From: Streptomyces sp. NBC_01788
Lineage (GTDB): Bacteria > Actinomycetota > Actinomycetes > Streptomycetales > Streptomycetaceae
Direction: 5' to 3'
NCBI RefSeq assembly: GCF_035917575.1
Contig: NZ_CP109090.1
Span: forward strand, 6,386,001-6,450,000
Length of the DNA: 64,000 nt
The translations under genes were made by a program, and so were the position numbers. The notes beneath the pieces are model-generated. The model searched no databases, was not told the origin of the DNA, and saw only the letters and a list, made by a program, of their open reading frames with translations. Shown piece by piece: positions 1 to 11,017 of the stretch. Positions within the stretch are counted from its first letter, which is position 1. Each line of letters opens with the position of its first letter.

Positions 1-114
1 CGGCCGGGCGCCGGGCGTCGGGCGCCGGGTGCCGGGTGCGGTCGCGGGGCGCCGCCCAGCGCCCCCGTCCGGGCCACCCGCGCGCCCGGCGCACGGGTGG
101 TCCAGGCTGGGTGC

Positions 115-750
115 ATGAGACTCACGAAGATGGCGCACGCCTGCGTACGCCTGGAGAAGGACGGGCAGACGCTCGTCATCGACCCCGGCGGTTTCAGCGA
201 GCAGGACGCCGCGTCCGGCGCGGACGCGATCCTGGTCACCCACGAGCACGCCGACCATTTCGACGAGGGCCGTCTGCGCGCCGCCCTGGAGTCCCGTCCC
301 GGCGCCGAGATCTGGACACTGAAGTCCGTCGCGGAGCAGATCGCCGCCGCCTTCCCGGGCCGCGTCCACACCGTCGGCCACGGCGACACCTTCACCGCCG
401 CGGGCTTCGACGTGCAGGTCCACGGGGAGCTGCACGCGGTGATCCACCCGGACATCCCGCGCATCACCAACGTCGGCTACCTCGTCGACGGCGGCCGCGT
501 CTTCCACCCGGGCGACGCGCTCACAGTGCCCGAGGTCCCGGTCGAGACGCTGATGCTGCCGGTGATGGCGCCCTGGAACAAGATCTCCGAGGTGATCGAC
601 TACGTCCGCGAGGTCGGGCCGCAGCGTACCTACGACATCCACGACGCCCTCCTGACCGACCTGGCCCGCCCGATCTACGACCACCAGATCGGCACCCTGG
701 GCGGCGCGGAACACCTACGGCTGACCCCGGGAACAACAGCAGAGCTCTGA
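115..750 (+). CDS. MBL-fold metallo-hydrolase (211 aa)
   Basis: Single-domain metallo-beta-lactamase-fold hydrolase of the small UlaG-like/YtnP-like type. The zinc motif T-H-E-H-A-D-H-F places the ligands at His43, His45, Asp47 and His48, and later histidines ([21 protein letters not shown]) supply the remaining metal positions. It is cytoplasmic: there is no signal peptide or membrane segment. I chose the ATG at 115 because the protein starts directly with the first beta strand ([17 protein letters not shown]); an upstream GTG at 97 would add only six unstructured residues. The substrate cannot be read from sequence. The gene stands alone, followed by a repeat-rich spacer and then exonuclease III on the same strand. 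Confidence 0.9.
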   Translation: MRLTKMAHACVRLEKDGQTLVIDPGGFSEQDAASGADAILVTHEHADHFDEGRLRAALESRPGAEIWTLKSVAEQIAAAFPGRVHTVGHGDTFTAAGFDVQVHGELHAVIHPDIPRITNVGYLVDGGRVFHPGDALTVPEVPVETLMLPVMAPWNKISEVIDYVREVGPQRTYDIHDALLTDLARPIYDHQIGTLGGAEHLRLTPGTTAEL

Positions 751-1445
751 GCCACCTCCCGCCCCGGGCCCCTGCCCGCGGGCCCTCGCCCCGGCTCCGG
801 ATCCCTGGGCCCTCGCCCCGGCTCCGGATCCCTGGGCCCTCGCCCCGGCTCCGGATCCCTGGGCCCTCGCCCCGGCTCCGGATCCCTGGGCCCTCGCCCC
901 GGCTCCTGGCCCAGGCTCCCAGCCCCCGGCTCCCGGGCCCCGTCCCCGGGCCCTGGCGCTTGGCGCCGACTCCTCGCGCCGGGCCCTCGCCTCAGGTTCT
1001 GGCCCCGGCCCTGGCCCCGGATTTTCACCCCCGGTTCCTGGCACGGGCTCCTGGCCCCCTGGCCTCTCGCCCCGGGTCCCTGGCCGCGGGCCCTCACCCC
1101 GGGCCCCGGCCTCTGGCCCCCGAGGCTCCCGGCTCCGGACCCCTGGCCCCGGCCGCTGGCCCCGGACTCTCGCCCCCGGCTCCTGGCCCTGGCCGCTGGC
1201 CCTGGCGCTTGGCGCCGGCTCCTCGCGCCGGGCCCTCGCCTCAAGTTCTGGCCCCGGCCCTGGCTCCGGCTCCTGGCCCCCTGGCCTCTCGCCCCGGGCC
1301 CCGGCCTCTCGCCCCGGCCCCTGGCCCAGGCTCCCGGCCCCCAGCCCCGGTCCCCAGCCCCCGCCCCCTGACCCCCAGCCCCCGGCCCCGGGCCCCCGGC
1401 CCCGGGCCGAGGGTGTTGTCAGTGGTGCCCGGTAGGTTGTGGGGC
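751..1445. repeat. Proline-coding-like GC-rich repeat spacer between two genes
   Basis: About 695 bp without a recognisable gene, built almost wholly of C/G-rich low-complexity sequence. At 780-887 there are four perfect tandem copies of a 27-bp unit (starts GGGCCCTCGCC, ends CGGATCCCT) and a fifth diverging copy at 888-905. A longer unit of about 70 bp occurs twice as a near-identical direct repeat at 951-1020 and about 1200-1270, beginning CCCTGGCGCTTGGCGCC. The 27-bp period is a multiple of three, so the frame of the downstream exonuclease stays open through the whole spacer, but the conceptual product (GPSPRLRIP repeats) looks like unselected GC-rich sequence. Both flanking genes have normal ends, so this is an expanded intergenic repeat rather than a coding exon. 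Confidence 0.85.
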
Positions 1446-2225
1446 ATGCGCATCGCGACCTGGAACGTGAACTCGATCACCGCCCGACTGCCCAGGCTGC
1501 TGGCCTGGCTGGAGAGCAGTGGTACGGACGTGCTGTGCCTCCAGGAGGCCAAGGTCGCCGAGGACCAGTTCCCGTTCGACCAGCTCCGCGAACTGGGCTA
1601 CGAGGCGGCGGTCCACGCCACCGGCCGGTGGAACGGCGTGGCGGTGCTCTCCCGCGTAGGCCTCGACGACGTGGTCCGCGGTCTGCCCGGCGACCCCGGC
1701 TACGAGGGCGTGGAGGAGCCCCGGGCCATCTCGGCGACCTGCGGACCGATCCGCGTCTGGTCGGTGTACGTGCCCAACGGCCGCGAGGTGGACCACCCGC
1801 ACTACGCCTACAAGATCCAGTGGTTCGAGGCCCTCAGGGCGGCCGTCGCCGGCGACGCGGGCGGCAGCCGCCCGTTCGCCGTCCTCGGCGACTACAACGT
1901 CGCGCCGACGGACGACGACGTCTACGACCGCGCCGCCTTCGAGGGCTCCACCCACGTCACCCCGGCCGAGCGCGCCGCCCTGACCGCCCTGCGCGAGGTC
2001 GGCCTCTCGGACGTCGTCCCCCGGCCGCTGAAGTACGACCAGCCGTTCACGTACTGGGACTACCGCCAGCTCTGCTTCCCCAAGAACCGCGGCATGCGCA
2101 TCGACCTGGTGTACGGCAACGAGCCCTTCGCGAAGGGGGTCACCGACGCCTACGTCGACCGCGAGGAGCGCAAGGGCAAGGGCGCGTCCGATCACGCCCC
2201 CGTGGTGGTGGACCTCGACGTCTAG
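1446..2225 (+). CDS. xthA: Exodeoxyribonuclease III (259 aa)
   Basis: AP endonuclease / 3'-5' exonuclease of the ExoIII (EEP) family, which incises abasic sites in base excision repair. Visible family motifs are the N-terminal [11 protein letters not shown] with Asn7, the metal ligand Glu34 in CLQEAK, the GDYNVAP loop (Asp/Asn pair), the PFTYWDYR substrate loop and the C-terminal catalytic SDHAPVV. Length is typical (about 260 residues). The ATG at 1446 aligns with the family start; the frame is open far upstream only because of GC-rich repeats. The TAG stop at 2223-2225 lies within a CTAG that forms the left border of a MITE-like element, so the element abuts the coding sequence without altering it. 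Confidence 0.95.
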   Translation: MRIATWNVNSITARLPRLLAWLESSGTDVLCLQEAKVAEDQFPFDQLRELGYEAAVHATGRWNGVAVLSRVGLDDVVRGLPGDPGYEGVEEPRAISATCGPIRVWSVYVPNGREVDHPHYAYKIQWFEALRAAVAGDAGGSRPFAVLGDYNVAPTDDDVYDRAAFEGSTHVTPAERAALTALREVGLSDVVPRPLKYDQPFTYWDYRQLCFPKNRGMRIDLVYGNEPFAKGVTDAYVDREERKGKGASDHAPVVVDLDV

Positions 2226-2413
2226 GGTCTTTCGTTTGGATCAGGCCGGATCAGGGAGCGGGGTCTGGTGCCGTGGATCGCAAGGCGGAGGAGGGCGGCA
2301 GGGCGGAGCCCTGCCAACCGACGACAACGCGGCTGGGGGTGCCCCCTGCTCGAAGAGCTTGGGGGAGCGGTGCCAGGGCCCGCGAGCCCGGCCTGATCCA
2401 AACGAGAGGCTAG
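2222..2413. mobile_element. MITE-like element with 17-bp terminal inverted repeats
   Basis: Non-coding element of about 184 bp between two CTAG tetranucleotides (2222-2225 and 2410-2413). A perfect 17-bp inverted repeat, TCGTTTGGATCAGGCCG, lies at 2232-2248 with its complement at 2389-2405; the extreme ends (GGTCTT / CCTCT) are similar but imperfect. The interior contains a second dyad around 2339-2366 (GCCCCC...GGGGGAG). There is no ORF. Repeated termini, a tetranucleotide duplication and no coding capacity fit a miniature inverted-repeat element mobilised by an IS5/IS427-type transposase, many of which target CTAG; that family assignment is inference. The left CTAG contains the exonuclease stop codon. 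Confidence 0.7.
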
Positions 2414-2492
2414 GGCCTCTCGTGCCGCGACCGGCCCCGGCAGGTGCGCGCGCCTGTGGTGCGACCGGGGGTGCGGATGTCACCCTGGGGCC

Positions 2493-2942
2493 ATGGACAT
2501 CCCTTTCCTGGACAGGTGGCGCAAAAGGCGGGACTCGTCCTTCGGTGCCGTGGCGTTCTCCGAGGGATCCGCGGGATCCGAGAGCCGGGCGGCCCTCGCC
2601 CAACTCCTCTCCGAGTGCGAGCTGTTGCGTTCCCAGGTGTCCGGCACGGGCCTGCGGCTCGACGACTCGGCAGCCTCTCTTGAGGCGCTGGACCAGTTGC
2701 TGCCGCGCTGGCGCGACGACGAGGAGACCCTGACCCGGCTCGGCAACGACGTCGGTCTGTACCTGGGCACGGTCGTCGTACGGACCGTCCCCGGCGCCGG
2801 CTGGGAGATCGGCCCCGGCGGCCGTCCGGTCGTCCGGCTTGCCTCCGGACGCGAGATCGACGTGGTGACCGCCGGGCACGACTGGGCCGGCGCCGGTGCG
2901 CCCGAACTCTCCCAGCTCTACGCGGAGATCGCGGAGGTCTGA
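2493..2942 (+). CDS. DUF6278-family protein (149 aa)
   Basis: Small cytoplasmic protein matching, from memory, the Streptomyces DUF6278 family: N-terminal MDIPFLDRWRKRR, a central LEALDQLLPRWRDD segment, then GLYLGTVVVRTVPGAGWEIGP and a C-terminal domain ending in AELYAEI-like sequence. The hydrophobic GLYLGTVVV strand is the most conserved-looking stretch. No signal peptide, membrane segment or catalytic motif is evident and the function is unknown. The ATG at 2493 fits the family start. It follows the MITE-like element and is convergent with the gene at 3326-4087. Confidence 0.85.
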   Translation: MDIPFLDRWRKRRDSSFGAVAFSEGSAGSESRAALAQLLSECELLRSQVSGTGLRLDDSAASLEALDQLLPRWRDDEETLTRLGNDVGLYLGTVVVRTVPGAGWEIGPGGRPVVRLASGREIDVVTAGHDWAGAGAPELSQLYAEIAEV

Positions 2943-3020
2943 GCGCCCGGACGAGCGGGGCGGCGGGGCCGCCGAAGGGCGTTTCCGCACACCGCCGGGA
3001 CCGGCGGGCCGGACCTCGAC

Positions 3021-3220
3021 TACGATGTTCCGCTCGTCCTAGTGATGATGGCGCCTCGGCCCACCGTCACCGGGACGGGGACGCTGCTGCCGGGTGAGGC
3101 ACCCCCACGGCGGCCCCTCGATCGTAGGGGGCAGCAGGTCACAGAGAGCCATACCCGGCCGGCGGCAGCCGGAGATCACTGCTCGCGCGGCAGGACGGAC
3201 CGATATGACGGACCGTCCGC
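3021..3220 (+). other. Convergent intergenic region with structured, possibly transcribed segment
   Basis: Between the convergent genes ending at 2942 and 3326 lie 383 bp with no credible gene. A possible -10 hexamer (TACGAT, 3021-3026) precedes a stretch with several complementary segments: CTGCTGCC at 3083-3090 pairs with GGCAGCAG at 3130-3137, and GGACGG (3193-3198) pairs with CCGTCC around 3213-3218. No convincing -35 box is visible. This could be a small RNA gene or simply the 3' hairpins of the two converging transcripts. I could not match it to a known RNA family. Confidence 0.2.
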
Positions 3221-3325
3221 CCGCGAGGAGAAGGTCAGCTGCGCGCCGGACGGGTTGTGCTCGCCCTTCTCCCTCGCCCTCGCCCCGGATCCACGCCGAA
3301 CGGCCTCCGTGCGCGCCGTCGTAAG

Positions 3326-4087
3326 TTACGTGCTGGTAACGCTTGTTGACGGCTCGGCTTCCGGCTCCGGCAGAGGGGCCCGCGCCGCCCGGGTCACGTC
3401 CGCGACGAGTTCGACCACGTCCGGGCCGTAGGCCTCGGAGTTGACCACCTTCAGCAGCAGCACGAAGGAGCCGCTGCCGTACTTGCGGGCCAGCCGCTCG
3501 TGGTTGCGGGCCAGATAGCGGGTCCCGGCCTGGTTGTCGATCGCGCGCTGGCCGCAGAACAGGAACACCGGCCGGGTGCCGCTGCGGTCACCGGCGGTGA
3601 GACGGGCCAGCAGTACGTACTCCGTGACGCCCGGGTCCATGCGGTAGTGCTCGGTGCCGATCTGGAAGGCGCACCGGTCGCGGCCGGGCTTCCGGTCGGT
3701 GTTCACCCGCACGCCCGGCAGCATGGCCGCCATGTGTGCGATCATCCGCCGATTCGACCCCGGGCCCCCCACGCAGAATTCCGTGCGCTCACCGAATCCC
3801 TGATGGACCGTGTCCTGGGTGACCATCTGGGCGTTCGCCCCGCAGCTCTTGATCAGGGCGGCGAGTTCGAGCAGGGCGAACACGTCGAACCGGTGCACCG
3901 CGAGTTCCGCCGTCGCCGGGTCGCGGTTGACCACCAGCAGCGACTCGGCGTGGTCGGGCAGCCCGAGGAAGGCCTGCTTGCGGCGCAGCTTGCGCCGCCA
4001 CAGATAGGTGCGGGCCAGCCAGCCGAACGCGGCGCTGACCGCGGTCGCGGCCACGCCCAGGACGATGTTGCGCACGTCGTCGTTCAT
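3326..4087 (-). CDS. Membrane-anchored protein of unknown function (253 aa)
   Basis: Unrecognised protein. It starts MNDDVRNIVLGVAATAVSAAFGWLA, giving one N-terminal membrane segment at about residues 8-25, followed by a basic stretch (RTYLWRRKLRRKQ) that would keep the bulk of the protein in the cytoplasm. The soluble part reads as alternating strands and helices (SLLVVNRD, FDVFALLELAALI, PVFLFCGQRAID, SFVLLLKVV), suggesting an alpha/beta Rossmann-like domain. The acidic tail PEPEAEPSTSVTST may be disordered. I chose the ATG at 4087 because it places the membrane segment at the N-terminus; the frame stays open to 4165 upstream. Divergent from ggt, convergent with the DUF6278 gene. Confidence 0.7.
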   Translation of the reverse strand: MNDDVRNIVLGVAATAVSAAFGWLARTYLWRRKLRRKQAFLGLPDHAESLLVVNRDPATAELAVHRFDVFALLELAALIKSCGANAQMVTQDTVHQGFGERTEFCVGGPGSNRRMIAHMAAMLPGVRVNTDRKPGRDRCAFQIGTEHYRMDPGVTEYVLLARLTAGDRSGTRPVFLFCGQRAIDNQAGTRYLARNHERLARKYGSGSFVLLLKVVNSEAYGPDVVELVADVTRAARAPLPEPEAEPSTSVTST

Positions 4088-4222
4088 GGCCGCGCATGGT
4101 AGCCGGTCCGGCGTACCTTTGTTCGACACTCGACTGGCCCTGCCACCCTGACGAGAGCATGGCAATGAATTAGGCTGCGCGAACGTTCAGGCAACCGAAC
4201 CACAACGAGCGTGGAGGTGCGG

Positions 4223-6034
4223 ATGCGTCGCCCTGTCGCACGGAAACTGGCGGTCCTGGCGGTCTCGGCCGCCGTGGTGTCGGTGGGCGCCGCGGCCCCG
4301 CCCACCGCCCCGCAGAAGGCGAAGCCGAGACCGGTCCAGAAGGTCCCCGTGGCGGCCGGCTACGGCGGCGCCGTGGCCAGCGTCGACGTGGACGCCTCCG
4401 CCGCCGGTATCGAAGTGCTCAAGCAGGGCGGCAACGCCGTGGACGCGGCCGTCGCCACCGCCGCCGCCCTCGGTGTCACCGAGCCCTACTCCGCCGGCAT
4501 AGGCGGAGGCGGCTACTTCGTCTACTACGACGCCCGCTCCCGCACGGTGCACACCATCGACGGCCGCGAGACCGCCCCGTTGACCGCCGACTCGAACCTC
4601 TTCGTGGAGAACGGCAAGCCGCTCGCCTTCGACGACGCCGTCAGCAGCGGTCTGAGCGTCGGCACCCCGGGCACGCCCGCCACCTGGCAGACGGCGCTGG
4701 ACCAGTGGGGCACCAAACGCCTGGGCGCCGTCCTGAAGCCGGCCGAGAAGCTCGCCCGCGACGGATTCACCGTCGACGAGACCTTCCGCTCGCAGACCGC
4801 CGCCAACGAGACCCGCTTCCGCTACTTCCCCGACACCGCCAAGCTGTTCCTGCCCGGCGGGAAGCTGCCGACGGTCGGCTCGACCCTGAAGAACCCCGAC
4901 CTCGCCCGCACCTACCAGCAGTTGGGCGCCAAGGGCGTCGGCGCGATCTACCAGGGCGACCTCGGCAAGGACATCGTCAGGACCGTCAACCACCCGCCCG
5001 TGGAGCCCAAGTCGGGCTGGAACGCCCGTCCGGGCAAGCTGTCCACCAAGGACCTCGCGGCCTACCGCGCCAAGCTCCAGGCGCCCACACGGACTTCGTA
5101 CCGCGGTCTGCGGGTGTTCTCCATCGCGCCCTCCTCCTCCGGCGGCACGACCGTCGGCGAGGCGCTCAACATCCTTCAGCGTACGGACCTCGCCACGGCG
5201 AGCGAGTTCCAGTACCTGCACCACTACATCGAGGCGAGCCGCATCGCCTTCGCCGACCGCGGGCGCTGGGTCGGCGACCCCGCCTTCGAGGACGTGCCCA
5301 CGAAGGAACTGCTGTCGCAGAAGTTCGCCGACTCCCGCGCCTGCCTGATCAAGGACGACGCCGTCCTCACCAGCCCGCTCGCACCCGGCGACCCGCGCAA
5401 CCCCGCGGCCTGCTCCCGCGGCGGCACGGCCGCGCCGACGACGTACGAGGGCGAGAACACCACCCATCTGACGGTCGCCGACCGGTGGGGCAACGTCGTC
5501 GCCTACACCCTCACCATCGAGCAGACCGGTGGCAGCGGCATCACCGTGCCCGGCCGGGGCTTCCTGCTCAACAACGAGCTGACCGACTTCTCCTTCGCCC
5601 CGGCCAACCCGGCCGTGCACGACCCGAACCTGCCCGGTCCGGGCAAGCGGCCGCGCTCGTCCATCTCGCCGACGATCGTGCTGGACCGCCTCGACCGGCC
5701 GGTGGTGGCGCTCGGTTCACCGGGCGGGGCGACCATCATCACCACCGTGCTGCAGACCCTGACCGGGTTCCTCGACCGGCATCTGTCTTTGGTCGACGCG
5801 ATCGCCGCACCGCGTGCCAGCCAGCGCAACGCCGCCCAGACCGAGCTCGAACCCGCCCTCTACGACAGCGTGTTGAGGAAACAGCTGGAGGCGATCGGCC
5901 ACTCCTTCAAACTCAACCCGGAGATCGGAGCCGCCACGGGCATCCAGAGCCTGCCCGACGGCAGGTGGCTGGCCGCCGCGGAGAAGGTGCGCCGGGGCGG
6001 CGGCTCGGCGATGGTGGTGAATCCGTCACCCTGA
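4223..6034 (+). CDS. ggt: Gamma-glutamyltransferase, secreted (603 aa)
   Basis: Gamma-glutamyltranspeptidase of the Ntn-hydrolase superfamily, which cleaves glutathione-like gamma-glutamyl bonds outside the cell and self-processes into two subunits. The N-terminus (RRPVARKLAVLAVSAAVVSVGAAA) is a signal peptide. The large subunit begins GYGGAVASVD...GGNAVDAAVATAAALG with the family GIGGGGYF glycine loop. The autoprocessing and catalytic threonine is in ENTTHLTVAD, followed by GNVVAYT, LLNNELTDFS and the GSPGGATI oxyanion region. Start ATG 4223 is set by GGAGGT five bases upstream. Length is normal. It is transcribed away from the unknown membrane protein and convergent with the Clp gene. A C-terminal scrap of another GGT lies at 36465-36632. 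Confidence 0.93.
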   Translation: MRRPVARKLAVLAVSAAVVSVGAAAPPTAPQKAKPRPVQKVPVAAGYGGAVASVDVDASAAGIEVLKQGGNAVDAAVATAAALGVTEPYSAGIGGGGYFVYYDARSRTVHTIDGRETAPLTADSNLFVENGKPLAFDDAVSSGLSVGTPGTPATWQTALDQWGTKRLGAVLKPAEKLARDGFTVDETFRSQTAANETRFRYFPDTAKLFLPGGKLPTVGSTLKNPDLARTYQQLGAKGVGAIYQGDLGKDIVRTVNHPPVEPKSGWNARPGKLSTKDLAAYRAKLQAPTRTSYRGLRVFSIAPSSSGGTTVGEALNILQRTDLATASEFQYLHHYIEASRIAFADRGRWVGDPAFEDVPTKELLSQKFADSRACLIKDDAVLTSPLAPGDPRNPAACSRGGTAAPTTYEGENTTHLTVADRWGNVVAYTLTIEQTGGSGITVPGRGFLLNNELTDFSFAPANPAVHDPNLPGPGKRPRSSISPTIVLDRLDRPVVALGSPGGATIITTVLQTLTGFLDRHLSLVDAIAAPRASQRNAAQTELEPALYDSVLRKQLEAIGHSFKLNPEIGAATGIQSLPDGRWLAAAEKVRRGGGSAMVVNPSP

Positions 6035-6096
6035 ACGGTCACACGCCGGGGCCCGCCTCCCGAAAGGGACGGCGGGCCCCGGCGGTTCCCCCGCGC

Positions 6097-8670
<2,574 letters not shown>

Positions 8671-8824
8671 CGCTGTCCGTTCCCTCGCTGACAGTGGCTC
8701 CCGCCGGGTAACCGGGTGGGGGGCGTTTCATGCCACGATGGCATGGTCCGGTTCCTGGGGCACGTTCAGAGCGCCTGCGAGCCCGGGACCGGCGGGTTGC
8801 TTCGCGGGCCTTCACCGCCTCCGC

Positions 8825-9592
8825 TCACCGTTCCGTGAGGATGCGGGGGCCCGAGTTCGTGATCGCCACCGTGTGTTCCGCGTGGGCCGCGCGGGTGCCG
8901 TCGTTCGTGCGCAGGGTCCAGCCGTCCGGGGCCTCGTGGTAGCCGTCCGTTCCGCCGGCGATCAGCATGGGCTCGATGGCGAGGACCATGCCGTGGCGCA
9001 GGGGCAGGCCCCGGCCCGGACGGCCCTCGTTCGGGACGCCGGGGTCCTCGTGCATCTGGCGGCCGATGCCGTGGCCGCCGAACCCGTCCGGGATGCCGTA
9101 GCCCGCCCCGCGGCACACCGAGCCGATGGCGTGGGCGATGTCGCCGATGCGGTTGCCGACCAGGGCCGCCTCGATACCCGCGGCGAGCGCCCGCTCGGCG
9201 GTCTCGATCAGCCGCAGGTCCGCGGGGCGCGGCCGGCCGACGACGAGGCTGATCGCCGAGTCGCCGACCCAGCCGCCGAGCCTCGCGCCGAAGTCCAGGG
9301 AGAGGAGGTCGCCGTCGCGCAGCCGGTATTTCGTGGGGATACCGTGCACGATCGCGTCGTTCACCGAGGCGCAGAGCACCGCCGGGAACGGGGTCGGGGC
9401 GAAGGACGGCCGGTAGCCGAGGAACGGCGAGGTCGCGCCCGCCTCCCGCAGGACGTCGCGGGCCACCTCGTCCAGCTCCAGCAGGGACACTCCCACGCCG
9501 GCGGCCTTGCCCGCGGCGGTCAGGGCCCGCGCCGCGACCTGGCCGGCCTCGTACATCGCGTCGATCGACGTGTCGGTCTTCAGTTCCACCAT
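8825..9592 (-). CDS. map: Type I methionine aminopeptidase (255 aa)
   Basis: Removes N-terminal methionine from nascent proteins; M24 pita-bread fold. The five metal ligands can be seen as D in LSLDFGARLGG, D in VGDSAISL, H in GFGGHGIGR, E in LAIEPML and E in AHAEHTVAI. The substrate histidine lies in the SVNDAIVHGIP stretch. Start ATG 9592 (MVELKTDTSIDAMYEAG) matches the family. It is divergently transcribed from a small XRE regulator 43 bp away, with a shared AT-rich palindromic control region, which suggests co-regulation. Streptomyces normally carries several map paralogues, so this may not be the essential copy. Confidence 0.93.
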   Translation of the reverse strand: MVELKTDTSIDAMYEAGQVAARALTAAGKAAGVGVSLLELDEVARDVLREAGATSPFLGYRPSFAPTPFPAVLCASVNDAIVHGIPTKYRLRDGDLLSLDFGARLGGWVGDSAISLVVGRPRPADLRLIETAERALAAGIEAALVGNRIGDIAHAIGSVCRGAGYGIPDGFGGHGIGRQMHEDPGVPNEGRPGRGLPLRHGMVLAIEPMLIAGGTDGYHEAPDGWTLRTNDGTRAAHAEHTVAITNSGPRILTER

Positions 9593-9602
9593 GCCAATTA
9601 CT

Positions 9603-9629
9603 ATACCGGTATTTGAATCACGGTAGGAT
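9603..9629. promoter_or_regulatory. Divergent map/xre control region
   Basis: The 43-bp gap between map and the XRE gene contains a perfect 10-bp palindrome, ATACCGGTAT (9603-9612), and a consensus-like -10 hexamer TAGGAT (9624-9629) for the rightward gene. The -10 ends six bases before the ATG at 9636, so transcription should start at the A of the start codon, making the regulator mRNA leaderless. The palindrome sits just upstream of where a -35 box would be, a plausible autoregulatory operator for the XRE protein. Confidence 0.5.
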
Positions 9630-9635
9630 GCCCGT

Positions 9636-9887
9636 ATGGTGCGCACACCCCTGACCCCCGAGGAGCGCGAGCGCGGCGAGCGGCTCGGCCGTCTGCTGCG
9701 CGCTGCGCGCGGCGACCGCAGCATGGCGCAGGTCGCGGCGAGCGCGGGCATCTCGGCCGAGACGCTGCGCAAGATCGAGACGGGCCGCGCCCCGACCCCG
9801 GCCTTCTTCACCGTCGCCGCGCTGGCCCGTGTGCTGGGGCTCTCCATGGAGGCCCTGGCCGAACAGAGCACGCCGGCCACAGCGTGA
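9636..9887 (+). CDS. XRE-family helix-turn-helix regulator, leaderless (83 aa)
   Basis: Compact single-domain DNA-binding protein. The HTH occupies about residues 15-70: LGRLLRAARGDRSMAQVAASAGIS AETLRKIETGRAPTP can be read as helices 1-4, with the recognition helix ISAETLRKIETG. It has no ligand or protease domain. Start ATG 9636 lies seven bases after a TAGGAT -10 box with no room for a ribosome-binding site, implying a leaderless transcript. Divergent from map, so autoregulation plus map control is a reasonable inference. Confidence 0.85.
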   Translation: MVRTPLTPEERERGERLGRLLRAARGDRSMAQVAASAGISAETLRKIETGRAPTPAFFTVAALARVLGLSMEALAEQSTPATA

Positions 9888-10038
9888 GGCGTGCACACCG
9901 TCCGCGCCGACCGGGAGCGTGGGGCGTCCCGCGGCGTGAGTCGTCCGCACCGCCCGCGCCAAGCGGGAACGTGCAGGGGTCCGCACCGCCCGCGGTGGCT
10001 GTCGGCGTGGGTGTGGACCACCGCGGGCGGTACGGGTC

Positions 10039-10821
10039 TCAGGGGGCGGACGGCGTGTCGGTCCTGGAGGGGCCGCCCGGGGGCGGAACCGACGGGCGGG
10101 CCGGTGCCGTGCCGGGGGTGCCGGTCGTGCGCCGGACGGTCCTGGGACGGCTGGCCGCCCACCCCATCAGGCCCGCGTTGTCCAGCGCGCCCACCCACAG
10201 GTCGGCGAGGGCGGCGGCCTCGGGGCCCGGTCGCGGTCCCACCCCGACCACCTTCAGGCCGGCGCCCACCGCGGCCCTCAGCCCGTTGACCGAGTCCTCG
10301 ACGGCCAGGGCGTTGCCCTCGTTCACGCCCAGGCGGCGCACGGCCTCCGTGTAGGTGCCGTGGTGCGGCTTGGGGCGTACCTCCTCGTCGGGCACGACGA
10401 TGTGCCGGAAGTGGTGCCGTAAGCCCACCGCCTCCAGGGAGAACTCCACCACGTCCGCGGGGCAGTTGCTGGCCACGGCCAGCGGTGCGACCCGGCTCAG
10501 GATCGTCACCAGCCCCTTGGCCCCGCGCGCGGCCACGGGCTCGCGCGCGACGAGGGTGCGGAAGGTCGTCAGCAGCCGCTCGGTCATCTCCCCGGCGGCC
10601 TCCGGTCTCCCGGCGACACCTGCCATGAGGGCGCCGCACTCGGTGTAGTGCAGTCCCTTCGCGCGCTCCGTGAAGTCCGGGCCGGGTTCGCAGCCGAAGT
10701 CCCGCAGGACGCTGATCCGGGCCTGCTGCCAGTGTTGTTCGGAGTCCACCAGTGTGCCGTCGCAGTCGAAGACGACGGCTTCGGGGGTCCAGTCGAGGTC
10801 GAACATGTGATGTGTGGCCAT
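10039..10821 (-). CDS. HAD-superfamily hydrolase (260 aa)
   Basis: Phosphatase/phosphomutase-type haloacid dehalogenase-like hydrolase. Motif I is VVFDCDGTLVDSE with nucleophile Asp near residue 17, motif II is AVASNCP, motif III the Lys in RPKPHHGTYTEA and motif IV AVEDSVNGLRAA. The cap is helical (C1 type, about residues 30-100), as in beta-phosphoglucomutase/YqaB relatives. The C-terminal 40 residues are Pro/Arg/Thr-rich and look disordered. I took ATG 10821 (MATHHMFDLDWTPEAV) because it is close to motif I; the frame runs open to 10980 but the extra residues are Arg-rich noise. Substrate unknown. Confidence 0.85.
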   Translation of the reverse strand: MATHHMFDLDWTPEAVVFDCDGTLVDSEQHWQQARISVLRDFGCEPGPDFTERAKGLHYTECGALMAGVAGRPEAAGEMTERLLTTFRTLVAREPVAARGAKGLVTILSRVAPLAVASNCPADVVEFSLEAVGLRHHFRHIVVPDEEVRPKPHHGTYTEAVRRLGVNEGNALAVEDSVNGLRAAVGAGLKVVGVGPRPGPEAAALADLWVGALDNAGLMGWAASRPRTVRRTTGTPGTAPARPSVPPPGGPSRTDTPSAP

Positions 10822-11017
10822 GTGCTCTTGCCGTTCTGGCGCGGGACGGACCTGCCGGAGAGCGGCACGGTCCGCCGGTCGTGGACGTCGGCGCCTGCTG
10901 TGGGTCACGCGTTTCAGAACAGCGTGAAGTCGCAGGCGGACATGGATGGTTGAGGAGTGAGGTGGGCACACGCACCGCACTGCGTGGTTTCCGGGAATTC
11001 ATCCGGAACCGGAAACA

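Noticed and set aside
36..1445. Open frame joined to xthA suggesting a long proline-rich N-terminal extension of exonuclease III
   Set aside because: The first part is the MBL gene read in the wrong frame and the rest is GC-rich repeat; GC-rich spacers keep frames open by chance, and the family start is at 1446.
4187..5620. Long open frame antisense to ggt
   Set aside because: Typical antisense open frame of a GC-rich gene; the product is Val/Gly/Arg/Ala noise with no family features, and the sense frame is a clear gamma-glutamyltransferase.
8825..11002. 725-codon minus-strand frame fusing a long leader to map
   Set aside because: The upstream part is antisense or out of frame to the XRE and HAD genes; map starts at ATG 9592 next to a palindromic promoter region.
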